DNA from: Balneolia bacterium
GTDB taxonomy: Bacteria > Bacteroidota > Rhodothermia > Balneolales > Cyclonatronaceae
Direction of reading: 5' to 3'
Length of the DNA stretch: 64,000 nt
NCBI GenBank assembly: GCA_022565795.1
Contig: JAIUMA010000005.1
Span: 1-64,000, forward strand
In this document: piece by piece, positions 16,638 through 24,913 of the stretch
Layout of the letters: each line of letters begins with the position of its first letter
Numbering within the stretch: the stretch's first letter is position 1
Notes under the pieces: model-generated
Database searches by the model: none
What the model was told of the DNA's origin: nothing
The model's input: the letters and a program-made list of their open reading frames with translations, nothing else
Position numbers and translations under genes: made by a program

Positions 16638-18953
16638 ATGAAAATTGCCTTCATAGGAACCTATCCACCGCGACAGTGTGGTATTGCAACCTTTACCGAA
16701 AATCTTTACAGGTCGATGGTAACAAATCCTTCTGTGGTCACTAACGGCAGCAAGCTTACGGAAGGGACTACCGGAGGGTTTATCGTTGCAATGGATGATG
16801 ATGCGCAGTCCATCAGCTATCCCCCGGAAGTTAAGGCAACCATAAGACAGGAACATCAGCGGGATTATCTCGAAGCGGCAAAATACATCAACCTGAGCGG
16901 CGCTGATGTCTGTGTACTTCAGCACGAGTTCGGAATATTTGGCGGTCAGAATGGTCTCTATATCCTTCCCTTAATTCATCGCCTTGAAATTCCGCTGATT
17001 GTCACCCTTCATACCATCATAAAAGAGCCCTCCTATAACGAGAAGGTGGTGCTGAGCAAAATCTGTAAACTGGCTCATAAAGTGGTTGTCATGAGCCGTA
17101 AAGCCGTTGAGTTTCTCACCGAAATCTATGACGTGGACAGAGACAAAATTTCCATAATCAGGCATGGCGTGCCGGATATTCAATTTGATAAGCAGCTGTC
17201 CAAAAAGGAATTCAAGCTCGAAAACAAGAAGGTACTGCTCACTTTCGGTATCCTGAGCCGGAATAAGGGAATTGAAACCGTAATTAACGCTCTGCCCGCT
17301 GTTGTAAAGAAATACCCCGACGTACTGTACATTGTTTTGGGCAAGACGCATCCCAACGTTTTGCGGAACTCAGGCGAAGAATACCGTAATTATCTTCACC
17401 TTCTGGTGAATACGCACAATCTGGAAAACCACGTCTATTTCATCAATGAGTTTATTGATCAGCGCGAGCTGTTTAAGTATTTATCAGCCTCTGATGTCTA
17501 CATTACCCCCTATCTGAACGAGGCGCAGATTACGAGCGGCACGCTTTCGTATGCCGTTGGCGTAGGCTCTGCCGTTGTCTCAACACCGTACTGGCACGCA
17601 TCGGAGCTGCTTGCTGACGGGCGCGGAAGGTTCTATGACTTCAATGATTCTGACGGACTCTCGCAGACACTGCTAAACCTATTGGATAATCCGGGCGAGC
17701 TGGAAAAAATCAGAGAGAAGGCTTCGGAATATGGGAAATCCATTACGTGGCCAAAATCCGGGGGGAAGTACATCACCCTTGCAAAACAGCTTATTTCGAC
17801 ACAGCCGAGAATTCTTCCGCGGACCGAAACCTTAATCGATCCGCTTTTGCTCCCTCCGTTTTCACTAAATCATATAAAGCGCCTCACGGACTACACCGGA
17901 ATCATTCAGCACGCGAGGTTTAATATTCCCTACCTGAAGGAAGGATATTGTCTGGACGATAATGCCCGCGCTCTGCTGATGGTGCTGATGGCCTACAGGC
18001 AAAAAAAGGATGCCGCCGCGCTTGATTTAGCTACCGTTTATCTGAGCTACATCCACTACATGCAGAATGATGACGGCACGTTTCGGAATTTTCTGAATTT
18101 TGAACGGAAGTTTCTGGACGAAGTGGGTTCGGAGGATTCCTTCGGCAGAACAATATGGGCTCTGGGCTATCTCATTGGCAATGCCCCCAACGATTCGTAC
18201 TGCCAGACGGGCAAGCTTATTTTCCTGAATGCTTCACCAAATTTTGAAAAGACTGTGTCCATTCGGGGCATTGCGAATACCATGTTAGGTATCAGCTATT
18301 ATCTGAAAGCAAATCCTTCCGATAAGCCGATGCTTGATGTGTTAAAGAAACTTGCCGGGAAATTAGCCGGTCATTATGAAAAAAACAGCTCATCCGGCTG
18401 GAATTGGTTTGAGCAACTGCTGGCCTACGATAACGGGCTCCTGCCTCTTGCCATGCTGCATGCGGCCGATATTACCGGCGACGAAAGGTTCCGGGATGTT
18501 GGTATTGAGGCCATGGACTTTCTTACCGAACTCACCTTCAAAAACGGCTACCTGTCGATTATCGGTAACGAAGAATGGTTCAAAAAAAGTGGCAAACGCT
18601 CCGTTTTTGCTCAGCAGCCGGTGGATGCAATGGCCATGGTGCTGATGTATCAGCAGGCGTTTTACCTCACCAAAGATAAAGAGTATCTGAAGAAGCTGTT
18701 CTCCTGCTTTATGTGGTTTCTGGGTCAGAACGAGTTGCGCATGAGTTTGTATGATTTTGAAACCAAAGGCTGTTTTGATGGCCTTGAAAACTATGGCGTA
18801 AACCGTAATCAGGGTGCAGAAAGCTCTCTGGCCTACCTGATTTCCCATTTAACCGTGCTTCAGGCATTCGAAGACTACGAGAAAAAAGACCTTTCCCACT
18901 ATCTGAATAAAAGCAAAAAGGCCCAACGTTATGTTAGTACAAAGGTATCATAA
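16638..18953 (+). CDS. GT4 glycosyltransferase fused to an alpha/alpha-toroid domain
   Basis: A 771-residue two-domain protein. Residues 1-390 are a GT-B, family GT4-like glycosyltransferase: M-K-I-A-F-I-G-T-Y-P-P-R-Q-C-G-I-A-T-F opening, L-L-T-F-G-I-L-S-R-N-K-G-I near 195 and I-T-S-G-T-L-S-Y-A-V-G-V-G near 300. Residues 400-750 are helical with repeated hairpins (G-Y-C-L-D-D-N-A-R-A-L-L, G-W-N-W-F-E, N-R-N-Q-G-A-E-S-S-L-A), like a six-hairpin glycosidase toroid. The usual second Glu of the GT4 E-x7-E motif appears to be Leu. It is first in a four-gene cassette and overlaps the next gene by 23 bases. Likely it handles mannosides, judging from its GH130 partners. Confidence 0.85.
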   Translation: MKIAFIGTYPPRQCGIATFTENLYRSMVTNPSVVTNGSKLTEGTTGGFIVAMDDDAQSISYPPEVKATIRQEHQRDYLEAAKYINLSGADVCVLQHEFGIFGGQNGLYILPLIHRLEIPLIVTLHTIIKEPSYNEKVVLSKICKLAHKVVVMSRKAVEFLTEIYDVDRDKISIIRHGVPDIQFDKQLSKKEFKLENKKVLLTFGILSRNKGIETVINALPAVVKKYPDVLYIVLGKTHPNVLRNSGEEYRNYLHLLVNTHNLENHVYFINEFIDQRELFKYLSASDVYITPYLNEAQITSGTLSYAVGVGSAVVSTPYWHASELLADGRGRFYDFNDSDGLSQTLLNLLDNPGELEKIREKASEYGKSITWPKSGGKYITLAKQLISTQPRILPRTETLIDPLLLPPFSLNHIKRLTDYTGIIQHARFNIPYLKEGYCLDDNARALLMVLMAYRQKKDAAALDLATVYLSYIHYMQNDDGTFRNFLNFERKFLDEVGSEDSFGRTIWALGYLIGNAPNDSYCQTGKLIFLNASPNFEKTVSIRGIANTMLGISYYLKANPSDKPMLDVLKKLAGKLAGHYEKNSSSGWNWFEQLLAYDNGLLPLAMLHAADITGDERFRDVGIEAMDFLTELTFKNGYLSIIGNEEWFKKSGKRSVFAQQPVDAMAMVLMYQQAFYLTKDKEYLKKLFSCFMWFLGQNELRMSLYDFETKGCFDGLENYGVNRNQGAESSLAYLISHLTVLQAFEDYEKKDLSHYLNKSKKAQRYVSTKVS

Positions 18954-19857
18954 GAACCCCATTCTTACCAAAGATGATGTGCCCTATCCCGTGGCTACTG
19001 TACACAATGCCGGAGTCGTAAAGTTCGGGGAAGAATACATCATGATCTTTCGTTCTCACAAGCGTAACGGAAGAAGCATACTTGGCAAAGCCATAAGCAC
19101 GGACGGCTTTAATTTTAAGGTCGACAACGAGCCGTTTATGATTCCGGCTGAAAAAGGCGTTTTTAAAGAGTATGAGGAATACGGGATTGAAGACCCGCGA
19201 ATTATTTACTTTGAAGGCGAATACCTGATAACCTACAGCGCCTACTCCAGCAACGGCGTTAGAATTGGCCTGGCGAAAACCAGGGATTTCAAGTCTGTCC
19301 ACCGCATATCGCTTATTACCGAAGCCGATTACCGCAACGTGGTGATATTCCCCGAGAAGTTTAACGGCCTCTACGCCCGGCTGGACCGGCCCCATTCCGA
19401 AATATCCCCATGGTCAATCTGGATATCCTATTCCCCGGACCTGATTTACTGGGGTGAATCCAAACTGATCATGAAGCCACTGCAGTACCACTGGGATGAA
19501 ATGAAAATTGGCCCCGGCGCTCCGCCCATTAAAACGCCGCGCGGCTGGCTCAATATCTACCACGGTGTGTTCCCGACCATGGACGGCAGCGTGTACAGAT
19601 TAGGGGTGGCGCTGCACGACCTGAAAGATCCCTCTGTAATCATTGCCGTTGGTGATGAGTGGATTCTGCAGCCCGAGGAACCGTACGAAATATCCGGCTA
19701 CGTGCACAACGTCGTTTTTTGCTGCGGAGCCGTTCCGGAAGAGGACGGCAGCGTAAAAATCTACTGGGGCGGAGCCGACTCAGTGATGTGTGTGGGCACG
19801 GCCGTTATCGAAGAGCTGGTGGATCACTGTTTAAGCAACAAACGCGCACCAAAATAG
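18931..19857 (+). CDS. GH130 glycosidase/phosphorylase (short form)
   Basis: A 308-residue five-bladed propeller enzyme of family GH130. The signature Y-G-I-E-D-P-R places the catalytic acid at D88; N-P-I-L near the start, H-N-A-G-V, P-R-G-W-L-N-I-Y-H-G-V and G-A-P-P-I also fit. GH130 enzymes split beta-mannosides, either with phosphate (giving mannose-1-phosphate) or water. Basic residues that would bind phosphate need alignment to decide which. It overlaps the GT4 gene upstream and ends one base before the next GT4, so it is surely co-translated with them. Confidence 0.9.
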   Translation: MLVQRYHKNPILTKDDVPYPVATVHNAGVVKFGEEYIMIFRSHKRNGRSILGKAISTDGFNFKVDNEPFMIPAEKGVFKEYEEYGIEDPRIIYFEGEYLITYSAYSSNGVRIGLAKTRDFKSVHRISLITEADYRNVVIFPEKFNGLYARLDRPHSEISPWSIWISYSPDLIYWGESKLIMKPLQYHWDEMKIGPGAPPIKTPRGWLNIYHGVFPTMDGSVYRLGVALHDLKDPSVIIAVGDEWILQPEEPYEISGYVHNVVFCCGAVPEEDGSVKIYWGGADSVMCVGTAVIEELVDHCLSNKRAPK

Positions 19858-19858
19858 T

Positions 19859-20878
19859 ATGAAAGTAGCCATTATGTCGCCCGTTGCATGGAGAACGCCG
19901 CCCGTAAAGTACGGGCCATGGGAACTTGTGGCCTCGAATATTGCGGAAGGGCTGATCGAAAAAAAGGTTGATGTCACCCTGTTTGCAACAGGCAACTCCA
20001 TCACCAAAGGGCGCCTGAAATTCGTTACGCAGGAAGGGTATGCCGAAAATCCGGAAATTGACTCAAAGGTGTGGGAATGCCTTCATATCAGCAATCTGAT
20101 GGAGCAGGCGGACGAGTTTGATATTATCCATAACCACTTCGATTTTCTTCCGCTCACCTATTCGCGGCTGATTACAACGCCCATGCTCACTACGATTCAC
20201 GGATTTTCATCACAGGGCATCATTCCGGTCTATAAAAAGTACAACAGCGACAATCACTATGTTTCCATAAGCAACGCCGACCGCTCTACGGAGCTCGACT
20301 ACCTCGCTACGATTTATAACGGGATTAACACTAACGACTTTACGTTCCGGGAAAACCCAAAGGACTACCTCCTCTTTTTTGGCAGGATTCACCCTGAGAA
20401 AGGTACGTATGAAGCCATTCAGATTGCCAAAAAATCGGGCAGAAAACTGATCATTTCCGGCCTGATTCAGGATCAGAACTATTTTGAGAATAAAGTGAAG
20501 CCCTGTGTTAATAATGACGACATTGTATATGCGGGCAATTCGGGACCTGAGGAGAGAGACAAGCTGCTGGGTGAGGCGTATGCTCTTCTGCATCCCATCA
20601 GCTTTAACGAACCTTTCGGCCTCAGCGTGGCAGAATCGATGATGTGCGGCACGCCCGTAATTGCGTTTAATTTAGGCTCTATGCCTGAACTGATCCGCGA
20701 CGGGGAAACCGGCTTTCTGGTACACACCGTCGAAGAGGCGGCCGAAGCCGTCGGCAGGATCAAAACTATCGACAGATACAAATGCCGGGAGTGGGCGCTT
20801 TCAAATTTCAGCAGAGAAACAATGGCGCAGGCATATCTGCAGGCGTACGGGCAGATTTTAAAACTACAGCAGGAATAA
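19859..20878 (+). CDS. GT4 glycosyltransferase
   Basis: A 339-residue GT-B fold glycosyltransferase of family GT4. It has the N-terminal P-x-x-Y-G-P-W-E-L-V-A-S loop, Y-N-G-I-N-T-N-D-F at the domain junction, F-F-G-R-I-H-P-E-K-G at the start of the nucleotide-binding half, and an intact E-x7-E motif in N-E-P-F-G-L-S-V-A-E-S. Unlike the first GT4 in this cassette it keeps both glutamates, so it is the better candidate for a standard retaining transferase. Sugar donor unknown; GDP-mannose is an inference from the GH130 neighbours. Confidence 0.9.
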   Translation: MKVAIMSPVAWRTPPVKYGPWELVASNIAEGLIEKKVDVTLFATGNSITKGRLKFVTQEGYAENPEIDSKVWECLHISNLMEQADEFDIIHNHFDFLPLTYSRLITTPMLTTIHGFSSQGIIPVYKKYNSDNHYVSISNADRSTELDYLATIYNGINTNDFTFRENPKDYLLFFGRIHPEKGTYEAIQIAKKSGRKLIISGLIQDQNYFENKVKPCVNNDDIVYAGNSGPEERDKLLGEAYALLHPISFNEPFGLSVAESMMCGTPVIAFNLGSMPELIRDGETGFLVHTVEEAAEAVGRIKTIDRYKCREWALSNFSRETMAQAYLQAYGQILKLQQE

Positions 20879-20883
20879 GCCTG

Positions 20884-22362
20884 ATGTACACCCTTTTTTC
20901 CGGTAAAACAGTGAAAAAAAGATTCGTAAGAAGAAGCAGAACTAAAATTACCCGAAACGCATCACGAGTGATAACCCGAACTCATATGCAGAGCAAGAAA
21001 CGGACAAAGGGATTAATTTCCAGAGTTCTTTCCCTCACGGACGAGAAGGCGCTTGAGCTGCTGAAAACAGTTTATATGAACTTTTTTGACCGGCATAAAG
21101 ATATCGTGAGCGTTTTTGTTGAAAACTTTGATAAGGTTTCTGAACATATATCGGAGGGACAGGAAGTAAGTAATGTTAAAAAGCAGCTAATCGGAGCGTA
21201 CTTTACCATGGAGTACTCTGTTGAGTCTGCCGCGCTGTTTAACCCATCTATTGTCCCGCACCCCAATCAGGAAGGAATCGCTGAGGGAGACCTCCGGTTT
21301 ATTCTGAGTCTGCGGGCAACGGGCGAGGGTCATATTTCTTCCATTGTGTTCAGAAGCGGCATCATCCATAAAGATGGCTTCATTCTGCTCAACCCGGTAA
21401 GCGAGTTTGTGGAAACGCCAAAAATCCGCCACGACCAATCGTATATTCGCCATGTATTTCAGCTGAAGCTGGAGCATATGAAGGCGTGGAACGACACGAG
21501 CATGCGGGTTTTTAAAGAGCTGCCCGAACCCTTTTCGTTCAATGAGCTGAACAGCTGTATTGCAGCCGTCAAGAAGGACAAAACCGCTGGTTACGATAAA
21601 GAGACCATCACCAACATTTTGTGGCTTGCCGATTCGAATTATTTCATAAAATTCGACTCCAAGAACAACATTTCAGAACGCGTCATTTTTCCGTTTTCAA
21701 AGAATGAAAGCAATGGCATTGAAGATGCGCGGTTTGTTCAGTTTTTTGATGAAAACGGCGAAACGGTCTATTATGCAACCTATACGGCGTACAACGGGGT
21801 TTGCATTCTTCCGCAGCTGCTCATGACCAAAGATTTTGTCTTTTTTGATATTGTCACGCTAAATGGTGAGTCCGTTCAAAACAAAGGAATGGCCCTTTTC
21901 CCGCGCAAGATAAACGGTAAATATGTAATGCTTTCCCGGGTTGACGGGGTGAATAACTACATCATGTATTCCGATCATCTGCACTACTGGGATAGGGCTG
22001 AAATTATACAGGAGCCCAAAATGCCCTGGGAGTTTGTGCAGATTGGCAACTGCGGCTCGCCTATCGAAACCAGTGAAGGATGGATCGTAATAACCCACGG
22101 CGTTGGTCCCATGAGGCAGTACGCGCTGGGCGCCATTTTACTGGATCTGAAAAACCCTGCCAAACTGATTGGACATCTCGAAGAGCCTTTTCTTACGCCC
22201 AACGAAGAAGAGCGGGAAGGTTATGTGCCCAACGTGGTCTATTCCTGCGGCTCCATGATCCATAACGGCAAGCTTATTGTGCCCTATGCGATGTCTGACA
22301 TAACCTCCCGAATTGCCACCGTGGATTTAGGCGAGCTTATTGCCAGAATGAAGCGGGTGTGA
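20884..22362 (+). CDS. GH130 enzyme with N-terminal extension (long form)
   Basis: A 492-residue GH130-type protein. Starting at 20884, six bases after the upstream stop, it opens with a very basic segment (K-K-R-F-V-R-R-S-R), then a helical region to about residue 110 and Y-F-T-M-E-Y-S-V-E-S-A-A-L-F-N-P-S. The catalytic loop reads G-I-E-D-A-R (acid D281), not the E-D-P-R of the short form. G-N-C-G-S-P-I, G-W-I-V-I-T-H-G-V-G and Y-V-P-N-V-V-Y-S-C-G complete the propeller. It is the last gene of the cassette. A start at 20986 is possible and would drop the basic head. Confidence 0.87.
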   Translation: MYTLFSGKTVKKRFVRRSRTKITRNASRVITRTHMQSKKRTKGLISRVLSLTDEKALELLKTVYMNFFDRHKDIVSVFVENFDKVSEHISEGQEVSNVKKQLIGAYFTMEYSVESAALFNPSIVPHPNQEGIAEGDLRFILSLRATGEGHISSIVFRSGIIHKDGFILLNPVSEFVETPKIRHDQSYIRHVFQLKLEHMKAWNDTSMRVFKELPEPFSFNELNSCIAAVKKDKTAGYDKETITNILWLADSNYFIKFDSKNNISERVIFPFSKNESNGIEDARFVQFFDENGETVYYATYTAYNGVCILPQLLMTKDFVFFDIVTLNGESVQNKGMALFPRKINGKYVMLSRVDGVNNYIMYSDHLHYWDRAEIIQEPKMPWEFVQIGNCGSPIETSEGWIVITHGVGPMRQYALGAILLDLKNPAKLIGHLEEPFLTPNEEEREGYVPNVVYSCGSMIHNGKLIVPYAMSDITSRIATVDLGELIARMKRV

Positions 22363-22371
22363 TCTGGGGGA

Positions 22372-22413
22372 GGACGCAAAGTTGACAAAGGTTGACAAGA
22401 GTTGCGCAAAGGG
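22372..22413. repeat. GGACGCAAAG-type repeat fragment
   Basis: GGACGCAAAG, two GTTGACAA words and GTTGCGCAAAGGG follow the cassette closely. The first and last words match the left half of the GGACGCAGA family. Confidence 0.45.
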
Positions 22414-22560
22414 TTTCAGGTGAGGCTTTAAACATATGATTCAGGTGTGAAAATCTGCAGTTTGCCACTGGCATAATACCATCGCCCATCACAAACCTTT
22501 TGTGAGTTGATAACATTTGAATTATAGTTTAATTTGAAAAGAGGATGGATAAATTGAAAA

Positions 22561-22721
22561 ATGGCTGAAGAAAATGGATTGATTGTCGAGTATTCGGAAC
22601 AGTCCTTAAGTGATGCAGCCGAAATAGTTGCTTATCTGCAAGAGAGTTGCTCCCGCGAACGCTTGAATTTGTCGAAGCTATCAAATCTCTGATTGATGAA
22701 TTACAGGATAAAATTAGCTGA
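22561..22721 (+). pseudogene. Relic of a ParE/RelE-type toxin gene
   Basis: From ATG 22561 the frame gives V-E-Y-S-E-Q-S-L-S-D-A-A-E-I-V-A-Y-L-Q-E-S, like the N-terminus of ParE toxins. It then stops after 43 codons, while the +1 frame continues with E-F-V-E-A-I-K-S-L-I-D-E-L-Q-D-K-I-S before its own stop. Together they look like the first half of a toxin (helical hairpin) with one frameshift and loss of the strand-rich half. No antitoxin gene is seen beside it. Similarity is judged by eye. Confidence 0.4.
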
Positions 22722-22831
22722 TTAAATATCCCCTTCCTGCTGAAAACATTTCACTTATACGTTTTCAGATGGTATATTCTGAGGCACAACTCTAAAACCT
22801 TATCCCAAACCTCATCTTAATTCCGGCTATT

Positions 22832-23320
22832 ATGATTTATCTACTAAGTTTACTGCTCACCGTTTTTTCCGTTTCCTCTGATGCCAATTCCAGCACCAAT
22901 ACCGCCGAATCCGGCGAGACGACCATCACCCTTGTTAAACCGGTTCATGCTGATGCTGCAATCGTACATGGATTCGGCCCCAGACAACATCCCGTTACAA
23001 AAGAAGAGAGACAACACACAGGAATAGACTTCGAAGTTAAAACCGGAGATCAGGTTTTTGCGGCAGGCAGCGGTACCGTTGTTTTTGCAGACTATAAAAG
23101 CGGCTACGGAAACGTGGTTGAAATAAAGCATGAGTCCGGCTTTGTTACACGCTATGCCCATCTGTCTGAGTTTCAGGATGGAATTGTGGAAGGAATGGAA
23201 GTGGAAGCGGGTCAGAATATTGCGCTTGTGGGTCAGTCCGGTACCGTTTCGGGCCCAACCCTGCACTTCGAGCTGCTTCTTGATGGCGAGGCCGTAGATC
23301 CGATGCTGTATATGGAGTAG
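22832..23320 (+). CDS. M23 (LytM-like) peptidase-fold protein lacking one active-site His
   Basis: A 162-residue exported protein: short signal-like N-terminus, then a LytM domain. The zinc ligands H62 and D66 sit in H-T-G-I-D, and H110 is in R-Y-A-H-L-S. The usual H-x-H near the end is T-L-H (T143, H145) in G-P-T-L-H-F-E. H145 would be the third zinc ligand, but the first His of that motif, needed for catalysis in LytM enzymes, is missing. It may be a weak peptidase or an EnvC-like non-enzymatic regulator of cell wall hydrolysis. Monocistronic. Confidence 0.85.
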   Translation: MIYLLSLLLTVFSVSSDANSSTNTAESGETTITLVKPVHADAAIVHGFGPRQHPVTKEERQHTGIDFEVKTGDQVFAAGSGTVVFADYKSGYGNVVEIKHESGFVTRYAHLSEFQDGIVEGMEVEAGQNIALVGQSGTVSGPTLHFELLLDGEAVDPMLYME

Positions 23321-23353
23321 GATTTCACGCAAAACTTGTCCCGAGCGCTTGGG

Positions 23354-23373
23354 GAGGCGCAAAGACGCAGAGG
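23354..23373. repeat. GGCGCAAAGACGCAGAGG repeat fragment
   Basis: Short member of the GCAAAG/GCAGAGG family downstream of the M23 gene. CTTTGTGCCATCGTGCCTTAGTGG-like words at about 23437-23460 follow. Confidence 0.45.
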
Positions 23374-23535
23374 TTTAAGATTAAGTTTGTCTGTAATCTT
23401 AAATATCAAATAAATATATATTTAGACTCTCTATTCTTTGTGCCATCGTGCCTTAGTGGTTCACTAATTATTCCACTTCCGCACCCAAATATCCCGCCAG
23501 ATAGGCAGGATAAACCGAAGCCGTTCGCCTTTTGG

Positions 23536-24531
23536 CTAATCACTTTCTGTTAGTTTTTCTGCATTTTTCTTTCCGAAGCGCCATATGAGAACCATTAACA
23601 CACCAAACAGCGCCGCCATGCCCAGAGCAGGGAGTAGTTTTGAGCCGATGGTTTCCGGTGTAACCGCCAGCCCATCGTCAGTCAGAATATCAACAAACGT
23701 GTAAACGAGTCCAAACAGAAGACAAGCGGCAGCAAACTTAATCCATCCCGATACCTTCTTTTTTTTACCGGTTGGCTGCTCCTGATACACACCGGCACGC
23801 AATATATTATAGGTAAAATAGATACCAGCCATCATTACAGCTATGAAAGCATCGAAGTAGTATATCATCGGCACGTCCAGAGCGATCATTTTCACCATGT
23901 TGCTCAAGAGTATGTATACAAAGAGAAAATAGAGCGCGTGAGCAGCATATTTCTCGATGGCTGAATCGACTCGTTCATCTTTAAAATGGCTCTGCTTTAT
24001 CACTTCTTTTTCATCCGGAAGCTCTTTACCAGATTCACCGGAGAGTTCAGCGGCCTTTCTGAAGGCCATTTTTGTTGGAAATACATCCATTATCCAAAGC
24101 ACTGCTGTTAATAAAAGGAAAAAGAGAAACCCAAACACCAGAGCACCTGCCGCTTTTTCCCATAAACCCGGCATTAGCGCGGTCAGCCGGTCGTCCATTC
24201 CGGATATGATGAACGTTACAAACAGTCCAAACAGCAGAGAGATCATCGCAAATCCTTTTGCACGATCAGGATTGAATACCTTCAAACCTCCCGGATGTAC
24301 AGCTACACCCTCACTGGCTGACCGGTAGATCATATACAAACCTGCGGCAACCAGCGCGAAAGCATAATCGTAATAGACAAAGATGTTCACATCAATCGTG
24401 AAACTCTTAATGATGATCGATATCACCAGATAGTACACAACAATAAGCAGCGCACGAGCGGCATACTTGTTCGTTACGGATTCAATCCGCTCGTCCGGAC
24501 CAGCAAGTAAGTTCAGATTTCTTTTTTTCAT
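23536..24531 (-). CDS. Membrane protein with two DUF6773-like halves
   Basis: A 331-residue integral membrane protein built of two similar halves. Each begins with D-E-R-(I/V)-(E/D)-S and K-Y-A-A-(R/H)-A-L, then about four hydrophobic helices with a Y-Y-D-(Y/A)-F segment. The second half starts near residue 180, after a polar linker with K-E-L-P-D-E-K-E. Single-module relatives are commonly encoded next to small XRE repressors, as here. Start chosen at 24531 (M-K-K-R-N); an earlier frame opening would overlap the regulator. The function is unknown. Confidence 0.78.
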   Translation of the reverse strand: MKKRNLNLLAGPDERIESVTNKYAARALLIVVYYLVISIIIKSFTIDVNIFVYYDYAFALVAAGLYMIYRSASEGVAVHPGGLKVFNPDRAKGFAMISLLFGLFVTFIISGMDDRLTALMPGLWEKAAGALVFGFLFFLLLTAVLWIMDVFPTKMAFRKAAELSGESGKELPDEKEVIKQSHFKDERVDSAIEKYAAHALYFLFVYILLSNMVKMIALDVPMIYYFDAFIAVMMAGIYFTYNILRAGVYQEQPTGKKKKVSGWIKFAAACLLFGLVYTFVDILTDDGLAVTPETIGSKLLPALGMAALFGVLMVLIWRFGKKNAEKLTESD

Positions 24532-24541
24532 ACCGTTCGGA

Positions 24542-24757
24542 TTAGGCGTTCTTCCCGGGATAATCCTGTTCCCAGAAAAGATCATTCAGCGTTTTATCGA
24601 GTGCTTTGCAGATCTCAATACAGAGATTCAGGGTCGGATTGTAGTTCCCGGCCTCAATCATTCCGATTGTCTGCCGGGTTACGCCAACAATGTCGGCTAA
24701 CTCTTCCTGCGTCAGATCTTTCTGAACCCTGGCTACTTTCAGTTTAATGTTTTTCAT
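24542..24757 (-). CDS. XRE-family HTH regulator
   Basis: A 71-residue Cro/CI-type DNA-binding protein. The helix-turn-helix runs T-Q-E-E-L-A-D-I-V-G-V-T-R-Q-T-I-G-M-I-E-A-G-style, followed by N-P-T-L-N-L and C-K-A-L-D-K-T-L-N-D-L-F-W, the standard tail of the YvaO/BH-type group. The ATG at 24757 is preferred; a TTG two codons upstream is possible. It precedes the two-module membrane protein by 10 bases, so the pair should be one operon. An inverted repeat upstream suggests autoregulation. Confidence 0.92.
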   Translation of the reverse strand: MKNIKLKVARVQKDLTQEELADIVGVTRQTIGMIEAGNYNPTLNLCIEICKALDKTLNDLFWEQDYPGKNA

Positions 24758-24805
24758 CGGCAAGTGTCTTTCATTTCATACAAAATTACTGATATACAAA
24801 ACATT

Positions 24806-24825
24806 ATGCAATATATATCTTGCAT
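24806..24825. promoter_or_regulatory. Inverted repeat upstream of XRE gene
   Basis: ATGCAA and TTGCAT are perfect inverted arms separated by eight AT-rich bases, about 50 bases upstream of the regulator start. Arm size and position suit an XRE dimer and a core promoter. Confidence 0.45.
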
Positions 24826-24913
24826 ACAGATCACACTTCATTATTCAGCTGACACGTTTCGGGCACAAAATGCGGCACTCATTAAAGCTCTTACCTCGCC
24901 TGATCAAATATAA

